Positions 13,987-21,790 of a stretch of 26,159 nt of DNA are shown here, piece after piece. The translations under genes and the position numbers were made by a program. The notes below the pieces were generated by a model. The model saw nothing but the letters and a program-made list of their open reading frames with translations. It ran no database searches and was not told where the DNA came from. The stretch comes from Candidatus Undinarchaeales archaeon (GTDB taxonomy: Archaea; SpSt-1190; JASMDC01): positions 1 through 26,159 of the forward strand of contig JASMDC010000049.1 in the NCBI GenBank assembly GCA_030753015.1. Direction: 5' to 3'. Position 1 is the first letter of the stretch. Every line of letters starts with the position of its first letter.

Positions 13987-15825
13987 GTGCTCAGAACGTC
14001 CCGACCAAGATCGAAGCTCAACTGGTTTCTCAAGAAGCAGACCCGAACGAAGAAGGGCGACACGCGATACGACTACTACAGCATCGTCGAGCCATACTAC
14101 GAGGACGGGAAGAATAAGCACAGGGTAGTATTCCGGCTCGGGCGATTGATGCCTCAGCAGGCACTTCTCGTCAGGAGCCTGCTCAATGCTGCGAAATCCG
14201 GGGATGACGTGCTCTGTCTGAACATCAAGGACATACTTTTCGAGGACCACTGGAGGTATCTGGACGTCGCCTTCCTCAACCACCTCTGGGACGAGTGGGG
14301 GCTATCGAAGGTGTTCCCGTCGCCCGAGGAAACGAGCAGCAGGAGGGGGAAGGACATCGCGACCGCCGACGTCGCGAAGGCACTGACCTTCTACCGGTGC
14401 CTGGAGCCGGGGAGCTACCTCTCGTCGGCGGGGTGGTTCGAGGGGACGGCATGCGACCGCATCCTCGGCATAGACGGCTCACACTTCAACGACTCCAGGG
14501 TGTACCGGGAGCTGACGGTGATCGACGGGCTCAAGGAGAAGCTGGAGACGTACCTCTACACCACGCTGAGGGACAGGGACGAGGAGAGCTTCAAGGTAAT
14601 CTTCTACGACCTTTCCGACTCGTACTTCGAGGGGACCAAGTGCAAGCTCGCGAAACCGGGGATCACCAAGGCCAACGGCTTCAAGAGCAGGAAGATCGTC
14701 CTCTCCCTCCTCGTCAACTCGATGGGCTACCCCTTCTCGTGGGAGATCCTCCAAGACTACACCTCGGACGTCAAGACGCTCACGGCCAACGCTGACCGGT
14801 GGAAGCAACGGTTCGATCTCCCAAAGATCATCTCGGTGTTCGATCGCGGGATGGTGTCCGACGAGAACCTCAAGCACCTGGAGGAGAGCGAAACCTACCT
14901 GTACATCACCGCCCTCGACAAGGACCAGGTCGCCGGCGTGCCCGGCGTCCGTCTGGACCGGTTCAAGGACCTCACTGTGGAGAATGTCGAGAAGAAGGTC
15001 GGCCGCTCACGGTTCCTCACCAAGTACGACGACTGTGCGTACTACGAGGATCTTGGTACGGCCGAAGGATCGGTCAGGCGTCACATCCTGGGGTTCAACC
15101 CCGAGCTCTTCAAGGACCAGAGGAAGCAGCGCGAGGAGCAGATCAAGAAGGCACTGGACTGCCTGAAGGAGGAAGGGGCGGCGCTGCTGAAGGCGAAGAA
15201 GAGCAGACAGAAGAAGCCGACTGAGCAACGGATCGACCGCAAGCTCAAGAAACTGAACGTGACGCGCTTCATCGGCTACGAGCTCAAGGAAATTGAGCTG
15301 GAGAGCGGGGTGCGGACCTTCGAGCTCAGCTACCGGAAGAAGACAAAGGCGATCGAGAAGGCCAAGTTGACCGACGGCCTCTGGGTACTCGTCACCAGCA
15401 TAACCGCGGATACGCAGCCGAGGGAGTTCAGGCTCGGGCCGGAGGAGATCATCAGGGCCTACCGCGACAAGAACCGCGTGGAGGAGGCGTTCAGGGAGCT
15501 GAAGTCGTTCATCAAGTTCAAGCCGACGTTCGTCTACACAATGGAGCACGTCAGGGCCCATTACACCATCTGCATACTCGCGTATCTCTTGGACGTGACG
15601 GTCACCAACAGGCTGCGCGAGGGCCCGATAGAGGGCATGACCAGTGTGAGGAAGGTGTACAAGCTCCTGGAGCGGATCAGATTGGGAGAGCTGAAACTTC
15701 GGGGCATGGATCGAACGGTGAGAAGGATCGTCACCCCGAGACCGATCGAAAAGGACGTGCTGAGATCATTCGGTTGTGAACACTTGCTGAAGAAGACGTA
15801 TCTTCGGTCGATACAGACCGACTGA
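13987..15825 (+). CDS. IS1634-family (DDE) transposase
   Basis: 612 residues from a GTG, the full length for this family. It catalyses cut-and-paste-type movement of the surrounding element. The catalytic triad is recognisable: first Asp in VIFYDLSDSYFEGTKC, second in ISVFDRGMVSDENL, and the Glu in the C-terminal Y-x2-K-x-R-V-E-E-A-F-R-E-L-K signature (YRDKNRVEEAFRELKSF). A long, charged insertion (about residues 375-430) separates the last two. The N-terminal 60 residues carry the usual family start (YDYYSIVEPYYEDGKNKHRVV). No ribosome binding site is obvious, and the upstream TTAAATAAG/TAACTAGATAAC stretch may be the promoter. Codon choice resembles the host genes, so it may have moved within related genomes. 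Confidence 0.93.
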   Translation: MLRTSRPRSKLNWFLKKQTRTKKGDTRYDYYSIVEPYYEDGKNKHRVVFRLGRLMPQQALLVRSLLNAAKSGDDVLCLNIKDILFEDHWRYLDVAFLNHLWDEWGLSKVFPSPEETSSRRGKDIATADVAKALTFYRCLEPGSYLSSAGWFEGTACDRILGIDGSHFNDSRVYRELTVIDGLKEKLETYLYTTLRDRDEESFKVIFYDLSDSYFEGTKCKLAKPGITKANGFKSRKIVLSLLVNSMGYPFSWEILQDYTSDVKTLTANADRWKQRFDLPKIISVFDRGMVSDENLKHLEESETYLYITALDKDQVAGVPGVRLDRFKDLTVENVEKKVGRSRFLTKYDDCAYYEDLGTAEGSVRRHILGFNPELFKDQRKQREEQIKKALDCLKEEGAALLKAKKSRQKKPTEQRIDRKLKKLNVTRFIGYELKEIELESGVRTFELSYRKKTKAIEKAKLTDGLWVLVTSITADTQPREFRLGPEEIIRAYRDKNRVEEAFRELKSFIKFKPTFVYTMEHVRAHYTICILAYLLDVTVTNRLREGPIEGMTSVRKVYKLLERIRLGELKLRGMDRTVRRIVTPRPIEKDVLRSFGCEHLLKKTYLRSIQTD

Positions 15826-15888
15826 GCGGTGAGAACGTGGTTTCAGTCCCGATATTTGAGAGGGGGTTCGTCTCCGTACCACCTTTTC

Positions 15889-15918
15889 GAGTTTAGACTG
15901 GAGAAGATGGGATTAAAC
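15889..15918 (-). repeat. Right terminal inverted repeat of the IS
   Basis: GAGTTTAGACTGGAGAAGATGGG is the near-perfect inverse of the left end at 13806-13832. Confidence 0.85.
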
Positions 15919-16147
15919 CTATTAATGGTGCCCCGCGCAAGCACCGTGCTCAGGGATGGATGAGCGTGTTCGGTGCATCCTCGTCTCACCCGACTCGCAG
16001 ACATGTCCGATCCGATGGATGCGGTCAGAGCCAGCCGTCAGGGCCAATTGTGTTGCTTTTCGCTCATAGTCCATATTGACCTAAGAAACAGCACCGGTTG
16101 CAGGTACACAAGCTCACCTTTTAATGGTTTGAAAAAAAGTCGTTTGT
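15919..16147. other. Intergenic stretch between the IS and dus, with dus TATA box
   Basis: Between the IS right end and the dus start I see no supported gene. The only clear signal is CCTTTTAATGG at 16117-16127, 20 nt before GTG 16148, a TATA-like box for dus. A short GGATG/CATCC inverted repeat near 15956-15978 has no assigned role. Confidence 0.5.
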
Positions 16148-17005
16148 GTGTTCAAGATCGGCCGCGTCAAGATCGATCCCCCTGTCATCTTTGCTCCGAT
16201 GGCGGGAGTTTCCGATATGGCCTTCCGCCTGATGTGCAAGGAGTACGGGGCAGGTCTGGTCGTCACGGAGATGATCAGCACAAACGCTCTTGAAAGGAAC
16301 AATGCGGCGATGCTGAAGCTTGCGGAAACGACGGACGAAGAAAGGCCGGTGGCGATCCAGCTCTTCGGCTCGAGGACTGAAGCCTTCGTCAAGTCCGCCA
16401 AACTCATCCAAAATCAATGCGACATCATAGACGTCAACGCTGGCTGCCCGGTGAGAAAGATCATGTCCCAAGGAGCCGGTTCGGCTCTCCTCAAGCGGCC
16501 GAAACACTTGGCTTCAATCGTCAAGTCTCTTGCCGAGTCTTCCAGCAGACCGGTCACGGTAAAGATGAGGACGGGACTTACGTATTCAAAAGCGGACCCG
16601 GTAAAGATCGCAAGGCACCTTGAAGAGGCGGGCGCCTCTGCCGTGACCCTTCACGCGAGGACGACAGCTCAGGGATACGCGGGCAAGGCTGACTGGGACG
16701 CGATACACAAGCTCAAAGAGTCGTTGTCGATCCCGGTGATTGGTAACGGTGACGTCCGGTCTCCCGAGGACGCGAAGAGGATGCTCGACGAGACCGGGTG
16801 CGACGCGGTGATGGTCGGACGGGCCGCGCTCGGAGACCCACAGATCTTCGAGCGGATCAAGATGTATCTCGAGAAAGGAGAGCTTCTCTCTCCGCCGACA
16901 GAAAAAGAGAAGGCAAAAACCTTCCTCAAGTATCAGCAGCTGCGTCGGAGCGTATCAGACGGAAACTTCACGACTCTGAGAGAGCAAGCAAGTCGTCTTT
17001 CTTAG
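16148..17005 (+). CDS. dus: tRNA-dihydrouridine synthase, truncated at the C-terminus
   Basis: 285 residues. FMN-dependent reduction of uridines in the tRNA D loop is the family role. Visible features are the N-terminal barrel start PPVIFAPMAGVSDMAFR, the catalytic-cysteine segment VNAGCPVRKIM, VKMRTG, VTLHARTTAQGYAGKADW, the phosphate-binding VIGNGDVRSPEDA, and GCDAVMVGRAALGDP. Family members usually run 310-340 residues and continue after the NFTTLREQA segment with a helical tRNA-binding domain. Here the frame stops at two consecutive stop codons right after that point, so the helical domain is largely lost. The G+C content looks lower than in neighbouring genes, for instance in the AAAAGAGAAGGCAAAAAC stretch. 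It lies between an IS and the second tRNA-like repeat, so it may be acquired or rearranged DNA. The catalytic barrel appears intact. Confidence 0.87.
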   Translation: MFKIGRVKIDPPVIFAPMAGVSDMAFRLMCKEYGAGLVVTEMISTNALERNNAAMLKLAETTDEERPVAIQLFGSRTEAFVKSAKLIQNQCDIIDVNAGCPVRKIMSQGAGSALLKRPKHLASIVKSLAESSSRPVTVKMRTGLTYSKADPVKIARHLEEAGASAVTLHARTTAQGYAGKADWDAIHKLKESLSIPVIGNGDVRSPEDAKRMLDETGCDAVMVGRAALGDPQIFERIKMYLEKGELLSPPTEKEKAKTFLKYQQLRRSVSDGNFTTLREQASRLS

Positions 17006-17087
17006 TAGCAATCCTCGTTATGCAGGCATCATGACTATAGCGCCCCCCTGCTGCCGTTTTCCCGCTCATTTGCCCTCAAATGTGCGC

Positions 17088-17106
17088 TCAAATCCCGACC
17101 GGCGCA
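17088..17106 (+). repeat. Second copy of the tRNA-like core
   Basis: TCAAATCCCGACC is identical to 13776-13788 apart from the first T-loop base and is followed by GGCGCA, also acceptor-like. The 5-bp T stem is not preserved (TGCGC instead of TCGGG), although TGCGC and GCGCA pair with each other around the core. With the 13768-13794 copy it forms a direct repeat enclosing the IS and dus, 3.3 kb apart. A 13-bp match alone is modest evidence. Confidence 0.35.
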
Positions 17107-17125
17107 TCCATCCTGCGGACACATC

Positions 17126-17215
17126 TTCACAGGCTCTGCAGGTGCCCGCTCCCGTGCGTCGTCGGTAGTCGATCCTCGGTGTATCGGAGTGCCGATGCGT
17201 GTGAACTGATGGAAT
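17126..17215 (-). pseudogene. Decayed 5' end of a ferredoxin-flavodoxin paralogue
   Basis: 17138-17210 aligns with 13635-13708, roughly 60 of 74 positions by hand with one gap, in the same orientation and including the untranslated segment before the start codon. Translated, it reads PRIDYRRRTGAGTC, as in the intact gene. The ATG has been lost by a small deletion, the first cluster cysteine is Arg, and the frame slips at the would-be CP of CxxCxxxCP. Many of the differences fall in third codon positions, suggesting the copy was once a working gene. It stops near 17126, where the tRNA-like repeat begins, so most of the gene has been deleted. Confidence 0.72.
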
Positions 17216-17235
17216 GCCCCCGGGCCGTAAAGTAG

Positions 17236-17246
17236 GATATTTATCG
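17236..17246 (+). promoter_or_regulatory. TATA-like box for the 17268-18244 operon
   Basis: GATATTTATCG lies 21 nt before ATG 17268. Confidence 0.5.
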
Positions 17247-17267
17247 ATTGTTCCTTTAGCATACTGC

Positions 17268-17492
17268 ATGGCCAAGTGCGATCAAGAACTCGCCATGTTC
17301 CTCAACGATGCCCTTCTCGTGGAGGACCTGGAGCTGGCCGTCAAGATCAGCAACCTCATCGAGCGTGTCACGCTCTCCCCTATCGAGAAAGGATCGAAGA
17401 TGGAGATGCTCACCCGGCTCAACTCCCTCCTGTACGAGACGCACGCCCACTCCCTGATCTTCTCCAAGGCCCTGAAGGAGGTGTTGAGCTGA
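17268..17492 (+). CDS. Small all-helical protein, 74 residues
   Basis: Predicted helical throughout (CDQELAMFLNDALLVEDLELAVKISNLIERV, then EKGSKMEMLTRLNSLLYETHAHSLIFSKALKEVL), with no membrane segment. ATG 17268 is fixed by the TATA-like box 21 nt upstream. Its TGA overlaps the next ATG (TGATG), so it is translationally coupled to the ferritin-like/RecA-like gene and probably works with it. No family is recognised. Confidence 0.7.
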   Translation: MAKCDQELAMFLNDALLVEDLELAVKISNLIERVTLSPIEKGSKMEMLTRLNSLLYETHAHSLIFSKALKEVLS

Positions 17493-18244
17493 TGGCGGAC
17501 GACCTTCGTGACCATCTCATCAAGGAGTTCACGGCGCTCAAGGACATCGAGCGCCAGGCCCACGACTACTACACAGACCACCTCGACCTGATCAAGGACA
17601 AGAAGCTCAGGGGGGTCGTGTCCGACATCGCCCAGGAAGAGCTTCATCACGAGTCCATCGCAGGAGAGCTCATCAAGCTGGCCAAGTCGCTCCCTGCGGG
17701 CGAGGCCACAGCGGACGTCGAAGGGGCGGGTGAGGCTATGACCGCCATCGAGGAGGCCACTGAGGACCTTGATAGCCCGCTCACGCTCCTCGTCCAGACA
17801 AGTCTCGAGAACTACCCCCGGACATGCCAGGCGCTCATCACGTACTTCAGACGTCAGGACAGACCTGTCCGGTACGTGTCGGTGAACAAGCCAGCCTCCA
17901 AACTCAAGCGCATTCTAAAGAAGCGCGGGGCCGAGGTCGACGACGTGTCCTTCATCGATCCGGTCACATCGACGAGCGGAATAATGTTGGACCCCAAGAA
18001 CCTCACCACTCTGTCCGTGCTGTTCACGCGCAACTCCGGAGAGGACATGGTCGTCATCGTCGATTCGCTCTCGGTGTTGTCTGTGTACCACTCAAAGGAC
18101 ATCCTACAGCGGTTCGTCCACTCCACGACCATGGGCGCGAAGATGAGGGGCGTCGACCTGGTGTTCCTCACCATGGACGCAGAATCGGACATCGGTAACG
18201 ATCCGAGCTTCGAAGCGTTCTTCGATGATGTCGCGAAGGTCTAG
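17492..18244 (+). CDS. Ferritin-like helical domain fused to a degenerate RecA/KaiC-like domain
   Basis: 250 residues. The first 70 form two long helices with carboxylate/histidine residues that recall a di-iron ferritin-like half-bundle (KEFTALKDIERQAHDYYTDHL, then DIAQEELHHESIAGELIKLAK, containing E-x2-H). The C-terminal 165 residues have the strand-helix pattern of a RecA/KaiC-type domain: LTLLVQTSLENYP, PVRYVSVNKPASKLK, a Walker-B-like hydrophobic-Asp DMVVIVDSLSVLSVYHS, and GVDLVFLTMDAES. No Walker A GKT/S loop is present, so ATP hydrolysis is doubtful. Such degenerate domains often act as signal-output or scaffold modules in archaea. The two assignments are pattern-based. It is coupled to the small helical protein upstream and overlaps the convergent TPR gene by 4 bp at the stops. 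Confidence 0.6.
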   Translation: MADDLRDHLIKEFTALKDIERQAHDYYTDHLDLIKDKKLRGVVSDIAQEELHHESIAGELIKLAKSLPAGEATADVEGAGEAMTAIEEATEDLDSPLTLLVQTSLENYPRTCQALITYFRRQDRPVRYVSVNKPASKLKRILKKRGAEVDDVSFIDPVTSTSGIMLDPKNLTTLSVLFTRNSGEDMVVIVDSLSVLSVYHSKDILQRFVHSTTMGAKMRGVDLVFLTMDAESDIGNDPSFEAFFDDVAKV

Positions 18245-19590
18245 CCGAGCGCCTTCAGGTTCCCGCTGGCCGCCTCGTTCTTCGGATCTATGGTGATGGC
18301 CTTCTGGAAGCACTCACGGGCCCGGGCAGTGTCACCTGAGACCTGGTAGACAGCGCCGAGGTTGTTCCAGATCATGGAGGCGTTCGGATCGGCTTCCAGC
18401 GCCTTCTTGTAGCATTCGATCTCCTTTGCATGGTCGCCAGCGTCGCCCCAAGCGGCGCCGAGGTTGTTCCAGGCGGCAGCGTACCCGGGATCGAGCTCTA
18501 TTGCCTTGCGGTAGCACTCCATGGCCTTGGCGGCTACACCCGAGAGGGCGTATACAGAGCCGAGGTTGTTCCAGGCCGGCGGGAAGTGATGAGCTATCTC
18601 GATGGTCCGCTCGAAGCACTTCTGCGCCTTCGAGAGGTCCATGCGGTCCTTGTACAGCACACCGAGGTTGTTCCATGCCAGTGCGTCCCGGGGGTCCATG
18701 GCCAGGGCCCGCTGGAAGCAGTGCTCGGCCTTGGCCGCGATGCCCGCCCGCTCGTAGGCGGTCCCGAGCACGGTCCAGGCCTGCGGGAGGCCGGCGTTGA
18801 CGGACAGGGCCTGGGAGGCGCACTCGATGGCGGCCATGTGGTTGCCCGTCAGGTTGAGGAGCACGTCGGCCAGCATCACCGCCGCCTCGGCGAGCCGCGG
18901 ATCCCGCTCCAGCGCCCTGGTGTAGAGCGACCGGGCACCGGAGAGGTCGCCCTGGAGGTACCGCACGTTGCCCAGCCTTAGGAGGGCGGCCGGTTTCAGG
19001 TTGAGGGTGTCCAGCATCTTCTCAGCGGCCTTGACCGTCCGCCGGTCCTCGGGCGAGAGCTCCACCCGGTCCGTGGCCGATACCAAGACGGGGACGCGCA
19101 GTCGCATGATGGAGCTTTCCATGGAGCGCGACTGCGACTCCTCCACGGCCAGCCCGTCCAGCTTCACGCTGGTGCCGCTGATGAGCAGCTGTGCCTCGTC
19201 GTCAGAGACATCGCCCAGTGTCCGCATCGATTCCTTGTAGAGGACGCCCACCTTCATCCGCAGGTCCTCCTCCAGACGGGAGCTGAGATACTCGTGACGG
19301 TTCCGCATATGGTTTGTGAGCCCCACTCGCGACTGCGGGGACAACAATAGGTCCTTCTTGGCGCGTGATATAGCGGCGCCGGCTACGGCCTCTGCTGCAT
19401 GCGGGTCCAGGCCTGCGGCCACCATCTCGTTGATGAGCGCGGTCCGGTGGCCCTGGGCGAGATCGGTGAGGAGCATCTTCTCGCACAGGTTGATGATGAC
19501 TCGGACCGTGATGGCCGGAGGCTTGTACTCCAGCACCGACAGGGTGCCCGCGCACAGGCCGAGGTTGAGGATGAACACTCCGAGGTCCAT
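18241..19590 (-). CDS. TPR-repeat protein with N-terminal domain of unknown function
   Basis: 449 residues. The first 200 are alpha/beta and helical and not recognised (DLGVFILNLGLCAGTLSVLEYKPPAIT; VAGAAISRAKKDLLLSPQ). The last 245 hold seven consecutive 34-residue TPRs, four of which contain the near-identical core AWNNLG or IWNNLG with the usual A/P-rich turns. TPR arrays bind peptides or partner proteins. The repeats are visible in DNA as GAGGTTGTTCCA at 102-bp intervals from about 18359 to 18675. ATG at 19590 is preferred because TTTATAAG lies 28 nt upstream; longer starts would run through that promoter and into the divergent aminopeptidase gene. Confidence 0.87.
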   Translation of the reverse strand: MDLGVFILNLGLCAGTLSVLEYKPPAITVRVIINLCEKMLLTDLAQGHRTALINEMVAAGLDPHAAEAVAGAAISRAKKDLLLSPQSRVGLTNHMRNRHEYLSSRLEEDLRMKVGVLYKESMRTLGDVSDDEAQLLISGTSVKLDGLAVEESQSRSMESSIMRLRVPVLVSATDRVELSPEDRRTVKAAEKMLDTLNLKPAALLRLGNVRYLQGDLSGARSLYTRALERDPRLAEAAVMLADVLLNLTGNHMAAIECASQALSVNAGLPQAWTVLGTAYERAGIAAKAEHCFQRALAMDPRDALAWNNLGVLYKDRMDLSKAQKCFERTIEIAHHFPPAWNNLGSVYALSGVAAKAMECYRKAIELDPGYAAAWNNLGAAWGDAGDHAKEIECYKKALEADPNASMIWNNLGAVYQVSGDTARARECFQKAITIDPKNEAASGNLKALG

Positions 19591-19618
19591 TGGGCTTACG
19601 GGAACGCGCCCGTCAAAC

Positions 19619-19626
19619 CTTATAAA
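19619..19626. promoter_or_regulatory. Single shared TATA box for two divergent genes
   Basis: CTTATAAA reads as a TATA box on both strands. It is 22 nt before the aminopeptidase ATG (19649) and 28 nt before the TPR-gene ATG (19590). No second A/T-rich box lies in the 58-bp gap, so both transcripts apparently use the same element. Confidence 0.6.
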
Positions 19627-19648
19627 TCCTCCACGGTCATCGACAATC

Positions 19649-20713
19649 ATGGGTTCGGACGAGGAAGAGAGCGACATCCTCGACGCCGTGCGCGCCCTGC
19701 TGGACGTGAACCTGGGCGTGCGTGAGGGCGAGTCAGTGCTCGTGGTCACCGACGAGCTCGTCCCGGGAGTGGGGGCGGACCGATCCGCGGAGCTCGTCCG
19801 GGACATCGCCGCTCGCCGCGAGCTTGCCAAAGAGGTGGCGCGGTGCGCCAAGGTCGTGCTCGGGCCTGGGAGGGTGTCCTTCCTCGCGTACCCGGCCCCG
19901 CGCTCCCACGGCTCCGAACCCTCCGCAGAAGCGGTACGTGCCATGGCCGCCGCCGACGTTGTCATCGCCATCACCACATTCTCCATCACCCACACGCGCG
20001 GTCGTGAGGAGGCGTGCGATGCGGGAACCAGGGTGGCATCGATGCCCAGGTTCGAGCGCGGGATGTTCGAGCCCGGGGGTGCTATGTCCGCCGACTATCG
20101 TGCTGTGGGCGAGCGGAGCGAACGCCTGGCCGAGGCCCTTGAAAGCGCGAAGGAGATTCGCATCACAGCACCGGCCGGCACCGACCTGGTGATGAGTGTC
20201 GAGGGCAGGGAGTTCCTCCTGGACACGGGCTCCATCACCGCTCCCGGCGAGATGGGCAATCTCCCCGGCGGCGAGGTGTTCTGCGCGCCCGTGGAGGGTA
20301 CCGCCCGCGGTAGGTTGGTCATCCCGGTCGGCTGGCACGAGGGCCTTGACGGACCCCTCACGCTCGTCATCGCCGACGGCCTCGTGAAGGAGGTCGACGG
20401 GACCGGCCATGCCGTGGATGAGATACGCTCGTTACTTGGCGTCGGTTCGGTCTGCCTCGATCCCGCGAAGGCCGCTGCCCGGCGCAACATCGCCGAGCTG
20501 GGTATCGGGACCAATCCGAACGCACACCGCCCGGACAACGTGCTAGAGTCCGAGAAGATACTGGGCACGGTGCACGTGGCCTTCGGTGACAACTCGCATT
20601 TCGGCGGCTCCGTGGAGGCAGACCTGCATCAGGACCTGGTGATCCCAGAACCGACCATCGACGTGGATGGTCGAATCATCATGGAGCAGGGTAGGCTCCA
20701 GCTCGAGAGGTGA
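19649..20713 (+). CDS. M29-type (AmpS-like) metallo-aminopeptidase
   Basis: 354 residues, the normal length. Signature segments of the family are visible in its second half: GEMGNLPGGEVFCAPVEGTARG, ELGIGTNPNAHRPDN, and GTVHVAFGDNSHFGGSVEADLHQDLVI, which supply the acidic and histidine metal ligands. The N-terminal half (VLVVTDELVPGVGADRSAELV; AADVVIAITTFSITHTRGREEA) is the usual alpha/beta domain. It would remove N-terminal residues from peptides in the cytoplasm. ATG 19649 follows the shared TATA box by 22 nt, ruling out the longer upstream frame. The next gene starts 6 bp after the stop. Confidence 0.88.
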   Translation: MGSDEEESDILDAVRALLDVNLGVREGESVLVVTDELVPGVGADRSAELVRDIAARRELAKEVARCAKVVLGPGRVSFLAYPAPRSHGSEPSAEAVRAMAAADVVIAITTFSITHTRGREEACDAGTRVASMPRFERGMFEPGGAMSADYRAVGERSERLAEALESAKEIRITAPAGTDLVMSVEGREFLLDTGSITAPGEMGNLPGGEVFCAPVEGTARGRLVIPVGWHEGLDGPLTLVIADGLVKEVDGTGHAVDEIRSLLGVGSVCLDPAKAAARRNIAELGIGTNPNAHRPDNVLESEKILGTVHVAFGDNSHFGGSVEADLHQDLVIPEPTIDVDGRIIMEQGRLQLER

Positions 20714-20719
20714 GCATCA

Positions 20720-21703
20720 GTGGCATCTGACGCCGACCTGTGCACCCCGCGCAACATGCTCATGGACCGGGCAGGGCGTGCGTTCGCAGTGGTGGGACAG
20801 TTCCACCTCGAGGACGCATCGGTGGCCTCTCTGCGGTACGTCACCTGCGGCGATCGGCTCGTGAAGGCGGGACCTGCCGACATCGCACGACTCCACGAAT
20901 GCGAGCCAGCGTACCGGCTGCCGGCGGGCGACACTGTCCACACCATCGTCCCCCACGACCGAGTGGTACGGACGCTCGACCAGTTCGCCGGTGTCGGGGA
21001 CCTGGACGAGGACGAGCGATCGCTCATCGACACGCTCGCAAGGGAGGCAGGAGTACGTATAGGCGTCACCGGCTCCTCGCTCCTCGGGACCGCACGATCG
21101 GGCTCGGACCTCGACCTCACCGCGGCTGCGTGTGACCATCCCCGTCTGCTCGCAACCGCCCGCATCCTGGCAGAGCGGGGGGACGTGCTCAGTCCACTGA
21201 CGGACACCGACTGGCGTTCTGTGTACGACAAGCGCGGGATCTATGCGGACCACTACCCGTTCAAGCTCTTCCTCGCTCATGAGCGACGGAAGGGCGACCG
21301 TTGGATGGCCGGACCCCGACGTATCGATCTTCTGCCCACGCCCCTCTCACGGACCGTCGGTCCCGAGGACCTAGCCGTGTACAGGCTGGGCCATGCAAGG
21401 GTCTCTGGTAAGGTGGCCGATGGTTCGGCACCCTACGGACATCCTGCCATCTATCTGCTGGAGGACGGTCTGGCCGACCTCAAGGACGGTCGCGAGTCCA
21501 CGGTGGAGGCCGTCGTCTGCTTCACCCACACGTATGCTGCCCAAGCCTTCCCGGGGGAGCATGTTCGTGCCTCGGGCGTCCTTGAACGGTACGGTACGAC
21601 GGCTGCGGGTTTCGAGGGACCTGTCCTGATCGTGGGCACCGCCCGGGACGAGAAGGGGGAATGGCTCGTCTCCCGGGAGCTCGCGGGCCGCACGGTTTTA
21701 TAA
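20720..21703 (+). CDS. Predicted nucleotidyltransferase
   Basis: 327 residues from GTG, with GAGAGGTGAG as ribosome binding site overlapping the aminopeptidase stop, so the two are an operon. A polymerase-beta-type active site is visible around residues 115-135: GVTGSSLLGTARSGSDLDLTA, i.e. the GS motif followed by DxD. The N-terminal 90 residues (LCTPRNMLMDRAGRAFAVVGQFHLED) and the C-terminal 130, with a likely beta-barrel of GTARDEKGEWLVSRE type, are not typical MNT or CCA-adding-enzyme extensions. It resembles an archaeal family of long predicted nucleotidyltransferases; the substrate (nucleic acid, protein or small molecule) is unknown. Confidence 0.72.
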   Translation: MASDADLCTPRNMLMDRAGRAFAVVGQFHLEDASVASLRYVTCGDRLVKAGPADIARLHECEPAYRLPAGDTVHTIVPHDRVVRTLDQFAGVGDLDEDERSLIDTLAREAGVRIGVTGSSLLGTARSGSDLDLTAAACDHPRLLATARILAERGDVLSPLTDTDWRSVYDKRGIYADHYPFKLFLAHERRKGDRWMAGPRRIDLLPTPLSRTVGPEDLAVYRLGHARVSGKVADGSAPYGHPAIYLLEDGLADLKDGRESTVEAVVCFTHTYAAQAFPGEHVRASGVLERYGTTAAGFEGPVLIVGTARDEKGEWLVSRELAGRTVL

Positions 21704-21733
21704 ACGAACAACGCACGTGTAGTTACTGACCCC

Positions 21734-21756
21734 CTTTCCTCCTTTCTTTTCTTTTT
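21734..21756 (+). terminator. Oligo-pyrimidine/oligo-T terminator
   Basis: A T-rich tract with runs of 3, 3, 4 and 5 T's, starting 30 bp after the nucleotidyltransferase stop, fits the U-rich, hairpin-independent termination signals of archaea. Confidence 0.6.
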
Positions 21757-21790
21757 ACGCTCAGCAGGCCGTCCTCCGCGGCCCGTGCAC

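Larger units (their letters stand above)
13806..15918 (+). mobile_element. Complete IS1634/IS4-superfamily insertion sequence
   Basis: About 2.1 kb, bounded by imperfect terminal inverted repeats and containing one long, intact DDE transposase gene. It lies immediately after the tRNA 3'-end fragment. I could not identify a clear target-site duplication: the flanks are AT-rich (TTTTTATAT on the left, ACCTATTAAT on the right), which makes short duplications hard to judge by eye. About 155 bp of non-coding sequence precede the transposase start and about 90 bp follow it. The intact frame suggests recent or active status. Confidence 0.85.

Noticed and set aside
15973-16293. 106-residue frame between the IS and dus
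   Set aside because: It overlaps the dus start in another frame, has no domain and no ribosome binding site, and its composition is not protein-like.
18355-18680. Repeated GAGGTTGTTCCA units at 102-bp spacing as a CRISPR-like or DNA repeat array
   Set aside because: The spacing is exactly 34 codons and the units encode the AWNNLG core of TPRs, so the repeat is protein-level.
19316-19648. Longer N-terminus for the M29 aminopeptidase
   Set aside because: It runs antisense through the TPR gene and across the shared promoter; family proteins begin near ATG 19649.
19591-19995. Longer N-terminus for the TPR protein
   Set aside because: It would start inside the aminopeptidase gene and cross the promoter; composition is low-complexity Ser/Thr/Arg, typical of an antisense shadow.
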